Shown here piece after piece: positions 44,268 to 56,300 of a DNA stretch of 64,000 nucleotides (position 1 is its first letter; the number at the start of each line of letters is the position of its first letter). The stretch comes from Nectonema munidae (lineage: Eukaryota > Nematomorpha > Nectonematoida > Nectonematidae). The notes under the pieces are model-generated. The model did not search any database. It was given only the letters and a program-made list of their open reading frames with translations, and was not told the DNA's origin. The DNA lies in assembly GCA_030549495.1 (NCBI GenBank), contig JAUIRK010000509.1, positions 432,501-496,500 on the forward strand. The letters are read 5' to 3'. A program made the translations under genes and the position numbers.

Positions 44268-44380
44268 AACCTTTGAGGATCAGAATTTTTAAGACTGGTA
44301 GTCAATGCAATTTTATATACTTTTTAAAGCACACGCTTTTCATTTCGTGGTACATCGGTTTCACACTCGCCCCTGAAGGG
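44268..44380. mobile_element. Diverged piggyBac-type MITE
   Basis: TTAA (44264-44267) is followed by AACCTTTGAGGATCAG, close to the left end of the 8132 MITE. The right side ends CCCTGAAGGG before TTAA (44381-44384). GACTGGTAGTC lies near the left end as a short palindrome. Terminal repeats are only partly inverse. Confidence 0.5.
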
Positions 44381-46520
44381 TTAAAATTCTACAGTATGGA
44401 AGCTTTGTACCCCTTTGTTTGCTTCAAATTTGTTTTACAGATCATCACGTCATTCAAGATTCCCTTACAAGCATAACAATTTTTTTGCGGTGTGAAAGAG
44501 TAAAATAAAATTTATTTTACAAAAAAAGAAGCTTTAAAAATTTGAGTAAAATAAGCTAGAACAACACATTCCCACTTAGGCATCGTCTCTTTCATAAGTG
44601 ATGAGTGTCAGCTTTTCTTTCACTTCGACCAAAAGTTCATAGCAGGAAGCGGCAATATAGGATCGGTCCATCACGTCAAAATCTCTTCCTATAAAATAGT
44701 TTAACAATTTTGGTATACATGATTCCTTATATCAGCATAGAAGGACCTTTACTTGACAGCTTTGTTACGCGGTTCAAGGTATTATGCTTTCTCAAAAAAT
44801 ATCAATTCCTATCTGCGCTACTTATTTTCTGGATCAATGGCGAAGGGGTTCTCAACCTTTTTTTCGTTAAGTACCCACTGAGTTATAAGACCATCTTTCC
44901 GAACCCTGTCAATGAACAAAACGGTAATTTATTGTCTAACTCATTAGGGTACATTGCAAAAATTGAAGGAAGACACTGCTAGCACTAAATTTCATATTCC
45001 GCAATTACTACTATTTAAAATACTTCTTTTGCCAGCTATCTAAGTATACCTAGAAATCTTGTTGAGAATCCTTGGTAGAGCATAAAGTGTCGGGGGATGG
45101 CTGGAGCAAAGAATTCAAAAATAATCTAAATAAATTTCTCCTTCATTTTTCCTGCTAACGAACGATACACGTCTTGTCAATACTTATTATCGTCTCTAGC
45201 ACGACAATTTACAAAACTATGATATTGATTCTCTTTTTGTTCGAATTACCTGAGTATTCTAAAAATTAACACTAAAATTACGACACTATTTTTTGCTAAA
45301 AAAAATAAAAAGGATTTTTTGAAGCATATTGCGAAAAATTATATTTAAAAAAAGGTATGCACTAATTCTATATATTTTTTATGCAAATTAAAAAAGAAGC
45401 CATTTTTAAACGAAAGCTTGAAAAATGTATACCTCTTATTTTATTTGCAAAGTTAGCTTCATTACCCAATCGGAGTGAAGTTTAAGAGAGTCTACTCAGC
45501 CTAGCCTATTTTGCCAATAAGTACGCTGCATAAAAAGGCGCATGTCCTCGCTGTGATGAAAATTGTGTCTTGAATAGGCCATGCAATTCTGAGCATTTTT
45601 TTATTAAAAATAAAATGTCAAGAGTTAACGACCATTTTTACGAAACTTCATGAATGACTTTACTTTTTACGTTGCAATCACTTTCAAATAACATATTTAA
45701 TAAATTGATTTAGCTATTTAAAAAAATTTCAAGTTAATAATTTAATAACGATTTTTTTGAAACCCCATTCTGATTTTGTTCATTTCATATTTGAACTTGC
45801 AAAATCATGGTAAAAACTCTCATCAAATAACGATAAGAACAACTAATTCACGGTTAACTAAAAAATTGTGCTCAAGCTTTTTTGTTTTAAAAATCATATG
45901 ATTGGGAGTGTACTCAACTAAAAGGTGTTAGGTATAGATAGATATGTTCCACTTTCAATAGTACTTCAGTTATGTAAGGGAATTAACAAAAAAGATATAA
46001 AGATGTAGTAAATTTCACAATAGTGGATGGCTATTGGCCGAAGCTCACGCCTAACAGAAACTAGATGGCAAGTTGAAATCTGAACGAGAGGAGCTCAATA
46101 ATTCTCAAAGTTCATTTTTGGAGAAAATTGACCAGGCTTCAGCATTCGTACACGGTTTTTGACAGAGTGTTCAATCAGTGACGATGATTGAATACAAGGA
46201 AGCTTCAAATGGGTACATAAGTGACGTTGTATGCATCGTTATAATAAGTATACCCAAACAAATACTAAATTTAACTACTCAATAATTGTATATACCTATT
46301 TACTATACTATGCTAATAAATTTAAACTTTTCTCTTGGATATAGGGAGTGAAATTAGATGCCTGTCAAATTACGGGTCTTGATATGTGTATATAATTCTT
46401 TGTAGGGAAATGGAATACTATTTTTCGAAATACATTCAAGAATAAGTAATAAGATATTCAGTTAATTATAAGTTTGTGGTATAAAAGTTAAAAGAAAGTA
46501 TTTTTTTGTATATCTTGTAG
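44381..46520. other. Mostly unassigned; hAT-like end near 44849
   Basis: GGGGTTCTCAACCTTTTTTT near 44846 is a typical hAT-like terminus similar to 35028, but no partner end was found. The remainder is AT-rich without recognisable coding. Confidence 0.4.
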
Positions 46521-46527
46521 TAAAGCG

Positions 46528-47190
46528 ATGCATAAAAGGTGCTCTGGTATTAAAGGTAGTTTATTAAAAGCTAAAAAATTTAAGTGTACTAGTTGTTCAG
46601 ATTTTAAAAAAGTTGAAATTAGTAAAGAAAAGTCAGTGATAAAAGATATAGAACTAGAAAAGGTTGGTCAATTTTATTACTTGAGAGAAGTTATAGATCG
46701 GATAGGTAGTGTTAGTAACTCGGTATAGAACACAAAATAAAGATAGCTTGGAAGAAATTTAAATCTTTAAGTAGTGTTCTATGTGATAATACTTTTTCTT
46801 TAAACATAAAGAGTTATATTTATAAAAGTTGCGTTAGATCTAGTTTAGTATACAGTTGTCAACATTGAGCGCTAAAAGAAGTTGAGAAAAATAGGCTAAG
46901 CACAACTGAGATGAGAATGTTAAGAATTATTTGTGAATCTAATTGGAAAGACAAATTAAGCAATGAAAAAATAGGAAGTTTATGTAATGTAAATGAAATC
47001 AATAAAGTAATATAGATGCAAAGATTATATAGTATTATATAAGTTATTATAGTAATTAATAAGTTATTATAGTTAATTAACATAGCGTACAAACAGCAAA
47101 CCATAGGTAAATCTAAGGGCAGACCAAAATTAACATGGAAAGAAGTTATTCTTAAGGATATGAAAAAAAGAGGTAGTCTTTTTATATGTT
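46528..47190 (+). pseudogene. LINE polyprotein C-terminal fragment
   Basis: It starts with MHKRCSGIKGSLLKAKKFKC, a Cys-bearing connector. Then come VGQFYYLREVIDRIGSVSNS, IAWKKFRSLSGVLCDNTF-like residues, KSYIYKSCVRSSLIYSCQHW, EVEKNRLSTTEMRMLRIICE and, after more breaks, GKSKGRPKLTWKEVILKDMK near 47110. This series is the thumb and tail of an RTE/related LINE polyprotein. A stop at the Trp-Ala-Leu motif (46867) and frameshifts show decay. It is similar in kind to 24555-25195 but not the same copy. Confidence 0.82.
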
Positions 47191-47375
47191 TTCATAGTTT
47201 TAAAACCGGCTAGACCCTAGCTTGCTGGGAAAGTAGCCGTAAAACTGATTTATAATAAGTAATAAGATAATAGAAAATATATTTTTAAGTGGGAAAAATA
47301 GGTCACACAAATTCAAGTCCCACACCTTATTACGGGTTCCATAAAAAAAAAAGGTGAAAAGTCGTGGTTTTGCCC

Positions 47376-50300
47376 TTAAACTTGAAAAAACGCTACAATT
47401 GCGTAAAGCTGAAGTGTTTTCAATCGAAATAATAAAATACCAGTTGGGTGTTGAATACTTGCTCCTGATTCCGTTAAAATTAGGCATGCCGCAGCCATGT
47501 CCCAACAGTGAACTCCAAACTCGTAGGAAGCGTCTGATTGGCCTGAAGCGATCATGCACATGTTTAGAGCACATGATCCAAGCGAACGAATTCTAGAGAA
47601 AGAGAAAATGTTTATAGTCAGTGGCTTCATCAGTCTATTTGTCAAATCGCATGGAGATCATTTTACATCAACTATACACAAAAGGATGTCGACCAGCAAA
47701 CGCATAACTGGCGATCTTGACTGTCCTAGCTCGAAAATCAAATTTTGATCTCCCATATATTGAAATAGATCGCCAAATTTTAGAAGGATTTCATCTTAAA
47801 AGAGCTGGTTACGACCAAGGCCATAGAAGTTTCTTGGCAAAATAACTATTGTGAAGCGCTTTATTAACTAACATTATTTATGAAATTTCTCATACGGCAA
47901 GCGTCTATTCTAGTGCAAGAGCGTTTTAATGGAATGATCTAGAAAATAGTTACGGGCGTTATAACACGTAGATCGGGCAGAGCAAGCTTGTTTGGATCTG
48001 AAAAGAGTCGTTCTACGAGAGATTAACTCTCATTCCAAATATATTCGATGAGATGAGTTGATGGGTGGGTACTAACTGAGGTTTAACATGAGTAGAATAA
48101 ATTTGTTGACTCTTCCTTTCGTATTTTAATTTTTCTACCTCAAGATACGAATAAGGCATAGCGTTGTCTCCCTGTCGAGCTCTCTACAAATGGGAAAACA
48201 GAACAGAAAAAAAGAAATTAGTTGGAAATAAGTTAACAACACATTGACATATGTATATTGGAGTCTTTTTTGAAGTTATAAATAACTTTTTTTATTATCC
48301 ATAGTATAAAATCCACTATTATTCTATACTACTACTATCATCATTATTATTATTATTATTATCCAAACATCATTCATCTCAAGGGAAGCGATAGTTTCCA
48401 TTAAGGCAAGGCTAGTTTTTTGTCAAAATGAGCTAGAAATACGTCACGAAAAAATACAAAAGTTTCAAGGTTCGGTGTGTATTAATCTTATCACATTTAT
48501 ATTCATTTATCAAAGCAGGAAATCATCGATGACACGCTCATTGAAAAATTGAGGAAGAAAACGGAAAATTTATACAAGCAATTGCAAATGTCAAACCTCA
48601 CAAAATAAAGAAGAAATCATTGAACTTGTTAAAGCTTTGGACGGTGTGTAAGTAGAATCAATGAATCTGGGAATGTTTTTAAATGAGTGGTATGATAAAA
48701 AAAACACTTGCTCAAAGAAAAAATCTGATGTTGTTATATAAAAGTCCTTCACTCGAGTCAGTGTTGTAGGAAAAACGTTTTCCGCCGAATGATAGAAGAT
48801 TGAGGATAAACTATGATGTGATTGTTTAAAACGCACGTAAACTTGAGTAAATTCGGTGGAATAATAATCTTACACTAACATGTGCAAAAGAGAAATAAAT
48901 GCTAACATGACATTTTGCAAGGATGAACATTTTTTCCACTGTCCATAGAAATTGAGCATACTAAATGCGGATAATGTGTTTTACAAGCAAATGCACGCAT
49001 CTCAAAGTTTCATCAAGATTATGAAGTTGCATACTTTTTTGGGTAGGAAGAATATTTATGCTGATAATAACAACGACATTCTTTTCGACGATCTTTATTA
49101 AGGCGATTTCCTCGATGTAAAGGTTGAATTAAATAAAATTAATATTTCTGTGTATTGCTATAATTCATACACACACGCACGCATAGCGATTAGCCCCGGC
49201 TCAATTGACATTTTCTTCCAACTCTGAGACTCACTTCATATTTTTAATTCATTTTCAATGATAAGCAAATTGTGTTTTAAAGAAGGCGGTATGGACTCTG
49301 GCTTCAATTTGAATAAACTTGGTTTGCATCCTACTTTTATTCAATACCTCATGCTAACTATGCCACATTTGACGTTGGCTGCAACAACACTTTGTAACTA
49401 TTTCCTTGGTCATTTGTTTTTATATACAATTATCATCAGAGTTTAGAAAATCAACGATTTAATTCAATTGATAAAAAGCTAGAAAATGGCACTAATAATA
49501 AAGAAGAACTTCCCATCTATCATAAAAATTTTGTTGATTCTGTCCAACACTCCAACAAGTCCTTAAACGCAGACTCCGCGTCTATGAACAAGTTATTCCT
49601 GTTATGCAGCGAATTTTGAAAGAATCCGAAGCTACAAGTTGAGAGAGTGAGCTTTACCTTTCAAAGCGAGTGGAAACAGCAAGAAAATAGGATATATGAA
49701 AGAGTTCATTCTTAATATCTTCACCGGTGCATAAAATTATTTGCTACAAAATAAGTTAATTCACATTTTCATATAATTCAGTTGATAAATTATTTTTAGA
49801 CATTAATGTTAATATTTATAGGAACGCGTTTCAAAGAAATGAAATGAAATGAAAAGAGATGTAGAAGAAAGACCCGTGACAGGCGAGAGCTATTGTATGA
49901 TAATTCTCGATCTTCTTCGCAACGATTTCTTGAGTCTTAAATGAGCCGACCTCGCATGTCACCAAACTTTCCTTTAATTCTGAAATGAATAGCATAGATT
50001 AGGTCAAGACAAAAATTCTCGAAAAAGACATGCTCCAAATATATGCATTCCCCATTTTAAAAAACCCAAGACATGACACCAAAAAATCATAAACAGGAAC
50101 ATCTCGATAAATACCAGGAATCCCTCAAGGGTAAGATCTTTCTACGCAATATTTATTATATGCCTTTTTTGAGTAAAAAAAACGAATGGGCTCAGTGTTG
50201 CGGATTTTTTTCCTTTTTTTCAAATCAAAATGCTTAAGGTAAATTTGGTATCAAATGGAAACTTATTAGAAGAATGTTTTATCTCCAAAATGTGATACGC

Positions 50301-53300
50301 AAAATTTAGTTAACTCTTTCGTGACCAGAAAAATCAGACGATATGCATTTAAAAAGCAGAAGATTCATATACAAAACTATTTGAAAAAGCAAACGAAGGT
50401 AAAATTGTTTATGTATCACATATGATACACTGGCCACGAAAAGGTTAAAAACAGGTATCGAAAAATTTAATGAAAATGCTAAATTTGAGACATTTGATTC
50501 AGAAAGCTTAACAAAATATGAATAGATTAGTGTAAACTGTTAAAATCCAAGTAGCGCAAGTGAGTACAATAGATTTTTTTAGAAAAATGATAATTATTCT
50601 GATTCAATAGAAATTGATGATAATTTGTAATTCGGTAAGCAAAAAAAGAGGCTTTTTTATAGGTTTTCTCAATCTACGGTGAAAAATAAGACCAAGAATG
50701 CAAATCAAATCAAATTTGCGTAGGGGTATATCGGGATAATAATTGCTGTTCTTTTATATTTTTAATGACATTGAAGTATAAAAACTAACGAAACTACATA
50801 ATATATATACAATAAAAATATAAGACATATTTTATATATATGACATGTCTATGATATATACATAAATATGGAGGAAAAAAAAAAAGCTCGTAGCACTCGT
50901 AATGACGATTCCTATAAGATGGAGAAGCGCTCAGAGGATGTTAGGACACTCATAGTGCGGGTAGCATGCAGGATGTGGCCGTTGCAGAACACGAAAGTAT
51001 GAAGTAGAGTAGATCAAGATTGGGCGAATGGAATTAACATTGGTATTTCTTTAGCAAATAGTTGCGCAATGTATCAACAAATATCAAAATACTTTTAAAG
51101 ATCTAATTTTTTACCGAGGACTTTATGCTCAGAAATGAAATAAGGAATACACATTTTAGTTTGAAAAAAAAGGTGAAAGAAAGGAAATGTAAATATAATC
51201 GATATGCATTTAGGGTAAAAAAATGCTAACAAAGTTCCATTTCTGTCTTAGAACAATTTTGATTAATCTACTTTTCCTAACCAAATTTCGTTCAAAATAT
51301 TGATATATCCAAGTAACTCTACTATTTAAAAAAAATCAAAGTCTAATTAATGTTCAATACTACATCAAATAATGGTTGAATCAAGTGTATTCTTTATTTT
51401 AAAATCTGAAATACAATTCACAGCGTTTTAAGGAAAGTTAAAGGATATAGACAAGGTCGTTATGGGTAATTCCATAAATTTAAATATTTCATTGCTGACT
51501 AGTTTTGGAGTATAAACTCCTTTTTCAAAGCAAAATGCAAATATATAAATGCAAAAGCAAATAATTCATTTATATATTTGCTTTGAAAAGGGGGTTTATA
51601 CCAGTGCTGTGGAGTCGGAGTCGCACTTTTTGACGAGGAGTTGGAGTCGTAATAAACTTTGTGACTCCAACACCGGTTAAAAATATATGCTTTTTTCTCT
51701 ACAACGATTGAGTTTTTATAATTTTTAGTAAATTTTTCGTTGACAAAGCGTAATTTTTTATCGATAGGCGGTCTACTTTAAAAGTGCTTCAAAATTTTGT
51801 TGTGCTTACATGCATTAAACTAATTATAGCTTGGCTGACGTTTTTTAAATAGTGACTTTTTTATTTTGAAAATGAAAGGAAAGTTTTTGCTTTTTGCTTT
51901 TAAAAAGTAAAACTAGATTTTTTTTCCTTAAAAAATATTTAAAGTAAAAGCTCTCGGCAAAACGTCAAGTTGGAAAAAAAATTATAAATTTTTGCAAAGT
52001 TAAGAATCGGAGTTGGAGTCTGGTTAGTCGAATTTTTATCGGAGTTGGATTAGTCGCCTAAAATTTTCTGACTCCACAACCCTGGTTTATACTCCGAAAC
52101 TAGTCAGCAAAATCAGCAATAAAGTGCCCAGTTACAATTTTTTATATTTGTTATAATTATTTCACCTCAATGGGCATATCTTTTATTTTTAAAAAAGTAA
52201 GCTTCAGTAAGAATTACAGATTTTAAAAATTGCTAAAAATCAAAATTTAAGTTTGAAGAAATGAAGGCAAATCTTTTTGGACGGAAGGTTCTAAAATTTT
52301 TAATATATTATAAATTCAATCGATTTTGAAAATAAGATATTATGGTACTTTGGCATAACCAGGTATGCTTTGTATTAGTGTACTGCACAGGGCGAGTATA
52401 CTCGCGGAGATATGTCGGCATCCGAGGGTACCCACTATTCTTGAAAAACAACGCAAAATTATGAAACCGGTTTGTTAACATAAAAACTCCTTATTAGATT
52501 CCAAGAAAGCATGAAGCATTCAATGTTCTTTCGAGCACTATTTGAACGAATAATAGTTGAAAGTTTGTATACTTGATAATGGATGCATGCATACACAGCT
52601 GTGCTCATTATTTTGCCGTTAATGTTGGGTATGTAGATGAATTTATACAAATAAAGACTGTCTTAGTGTAGCCACGTTTTAATACTAATACATATGGTTG
52701 CTTTATTTCCCAAATTCTCAGGAATCCGGTAATTTTTTGAAGTCTAAACACTTAGCATTTGCTTCACAATTAGGGCGCGAACTTTTTCTTACGAATTTCA
52801 ATATATAGAAAACTTTTGGTAATACAAGTATACACAAATTATGGTATTTATACTAATACCCCCATCAAACACATATTATCTCTGAGTAAATCCTTTCAAA
52901 TGAAATGAGGCAGTTGGTATAACTAAATGTTTTCATTCAATCTGCAGGATTTCCTAAAGTATAGAGATAGATGGTGTAATTTTAATCAAACAGTCACTTG
53001 TCTCAGCATATTAGAAAATTTTGGTAAACGGAGAAGGATTGGCGAAGGAGAAGCATTGGCGATTTTTCTTTTTTTTGATGTTGCCGCAAACTTGTTTATG
53101 TGCACTGTCACTATCACACAATTCTTTTTTTTTCTCATCACTTTTCTTGCTCGCTCTCACGATAAAACACTTTGCTGGCGCATATGGTTATCATTCATCG
53201 TTTTTCTCTCATACTACTATTATTTTTCTAATCATTTTACTTCTGTACTTTTTTTTATTCAATACAGTTATTAAGATGTATATTGATGGATATAATTATT

Positions 53301-56300
53301 TAAAAAAAAGGGAGTATTTGAAGACTGTTCACTATACGAGACCCTCTTGCTCAGGTTTGTCTTTTTTCTTATTTTTTGAATTCAATTTAATTAATTTTAA
53401 ATAGACTGTCTCGATTTTTACACTTTTACTTTTTTTAAATTAGATATCAAATTTTTTACACAGACTTGTTTAAAATTTTTAAACCTTGACAAAAGGGCTG
53501 GAGGCTCGTAAGGCAATGGAAATGATTGTTCCAAGTTCAAGCCTTGCCTCTGCCGAAAACTCATAGCTTGATGTGAGCGGTGCTTCTGCGCCTTATCAAT
53601 GAAAATACCACACCACCTTTAAACCTTTTCTGTCAGATTAGATAGATACTTTGCAAAAAAATAATTTCTTTATAAAATTTTCAAAGGTAATTATAGAGAA
53701 GTTGTATGTCGAATACTATCTATATATGCTTATTATTGCAAATAATGATATTTTTTCTTAACATATAAACTTTTTTTTTATAGGTAGGATTATATATCAG
53801 AAAAATCCCGCTTCACCACTGAAGGTTGTTTCACACAACCATGACAAAATTAGTGAAAGAATATTAGAATTTAATAAAAATATAAAAGAAGAAGCAAGGT
53901 TCTCAATGAAGGCACCTAGTCATATTTATCAGTAAGTTTTTTTTAGTAAAAAATGTTTTATAATAAAAATAATCTTTTAGGGATAATTTATCGATATTGT
54001 CTCAAAGTGATAGAGAGGGTATGTTTTCTAAACAAACTATTCTACGTAGAATACGGTATAACAAGAAAAGAATTCAACCTCCAAAGTTGATAAATTTTGA
54101 CATACCGGAAAACTATCACAAAGTAAATGGGGCACCTTTTTTACAAGTCGACAGACTTATTCCAACAAATAAAAGACTGATAGTATTTTATGGAAAGGTT
54201 TTAACTTATTTAAAACAGGTAAGCAATATTGAAAATATCTACATTGATGGAACGTTTAAAAAAGCTCCAAATATGTTTCATCAAATTATAACTATTCATA
54301 CATTCCATAATAAAATTCAACTTCCAATACTCTACTCTCTTGCGTGTGATAAGAAAGAAGATATCTACAGGTTTTTATAATTAATTAAAAATTTTTGTTT
54401 TTATTGTAAAATTTTAGAGAAATTTATCAAGTTTTAAAAGTCAACATAAACGTTTCACAGATAAAAACAATTACATCTGATTTTGAAAGCGCAATCATAT
54501 CTTCAAACAAAAAAGTTTGGCACATATAATGTTTATATATATGTATATATATTATAATATTTTTAATACTTCAGGAATTTCCAAATGCAAAATTCACAGG
54601 ATGTTATTTTCATTTTTCGCAAAGCATTTATAGAAAAATAAAATTTCTTGGTTTCGGCCGACTATATTCAACAAGTGAATCCTTTCGTAAATGTTAGATT
54701 TGTCCTTGCACTTGCTTTTCTTCCACCTTTACAAGTATATTATTTTGTAAATACTTTTCTATCATTAATTGCATCTTTTTTTTAGGTAAAAGTAGTTTAT
54801 AGAAAAATAAAAAACTTGATGAATCCATTCAATATTGAGCAATTTCACTCTTATTTTGAAAATACTTGGCTTCGAGATATATATTCATGGAATGTATATA
54901 ATAGAAAGGCGAGGACCAACAATCATTGTGAAGGTTTTCACAACAGGTTAAATAACTTTACAGTTTTATCTAATTTAGATTTTTAATATATATTTTTTTT
55001 AGTTTGAAATCTTGTCTCCCCAACGAAAAAACTAATGTTTGGGAGGTTTTTTCATTTTTTATGAAGTCGGAAGAAAAAATATGGAAAGACATGGCCGAAA
55101 TTGAAAGCGTAGATTCTGGATATTGTTGGAGTGGTGGAAATAAAAGGAGAGAAGAAAAGGAAAGGCTGTTGGAAAGAATATATGAAGAATTCAACGAGAA
55201 TGAAAACCTTTATCTTTTCTTCATATGTTTGTCCTCCTAAAAACCTTAATTATGAAGAAACACAAAACGAATATACATTGGATTTTTCTGGAAGAACCTC
55301 TTTTAATATTTCTTCTATTTTAAATTGATTTTTACATTTTGTGCTTAATTTTATTTTATTGATACTTAAATAGATATATATTTTTATGTTCATTTTTTTT
55401 ATAATTATTTTAATAACAAAATATTTATGAAAATAGTTTTGAATAAACAAAAATCTTTTCAAATTGCATAGTTTTTCCATTTTTAATACTTTAAAATTTA
55501 ATTGAAATAATTTAATTTTAATATTCAAAATTTTTCTATTTTTATTTTATAATATAAAATTTTGGACAATTTTAAGTAACGTAGGCTCGTTTAAGAAAAA
55601 ATTTTCATAAAAATTCTAGAATTTAGTATAATAATTTGGGTAAAAACGTAAAAAAGCACCATTTTTTAAACCTGTAGTTGATTTTTTTAGAAAGATATAG
55701 AAGTTGAATTTTTTTTGTAGTAGACATTTTTGATTAAAAAGAAATTATCGTTTAGAATTTTTATATAGGGGTAAACGTTAAAAAAAACTTTTTTCAGTTT
55801 TGTGTAATATTTACTTCAAATTAATATTCAGTGTAATATTCAGTTTTTGTTATTTAATAGTTACAATTTTACATCTAAAATCCTGATAATCAAAAGTTTC
55901 ATGTGGAGCAGTAACAGTTATAGCATTATTCATATGTGCTACAAAGTGATGAAGAAAAAAAGATAATGAGATGGTGGCTAATGTAGATAAGAAGCAAGGC
56001 GGCAACATCAAAAAATTTTAAAAACGAGAGCTTCTCCTTCGCCAATGCTTCTCCTAGAACCAAAATTTCACTGTATCTATAAAGCGCAAAAAAAGACTGT
56101 GGAAACTTAGATGATCACAAGATTGGAGATTTAATCTTACGCTTGACTGAGGAAGCATGGATTCTTTCACCGTTGCAAAAGGCGCCTTTATCTTTGACAG
56201 CCGTGAACATGAGGTCAAGGTGGGGCGCGAAAACAACTCCAACAACCGACTAACGATCATCATAATTGTGAATCATTCGTCACAACATCAAGATAAAAAA

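Larger units (their letters stand above)
53015..56065 (+). mobile_element. MULE DNA transposon with long terminal inverted repeats, in an IMPase intron
   Basis: Left GGAGAAGGATTGGCGAAGGA (53030 on) and right, inverted, GGAGAAGCATTGGCGAAGGA (56054 backward) share the phrase. Both continue inward to TTTTTTGATGTTGCCGC (left to 53087, right from 55999) and to a CATCACTTT...GCACATATG-like segment, giving arms of roughly 150 bp or more. Outward, AAATTTTGGT also matches on both sides. The interior carries an intron-bearing FLYWCH/MULE transposase and a SINE. No clear 9-bp target duplication was seen. Confidence 0.8.

Noticed and set aside
47908-48060. hAT-like or IMPase-like exon on the minus strand ([17 protein letters not shown])
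   Set aside because: One short resemblance with stops nearby. The true IMPase exon for this position was found at 49874-49979 with matching phases.
50050-50175. Possible LINE RT motif (IPGIPQG) on the plus strand
   Set aside because: Only one short block with a stop next to it, and no neighbouring RT blocks. The minus-strand IMPase exon at 49874-49979 explains the coding-like composition nearby.
52927-53404. Two overlapping plus-strand frames rich in Phe
   Set aside because: They lie in the left terminal repeat of the MULE and read through T-rich DNA. The real MULE exon is in another frame.
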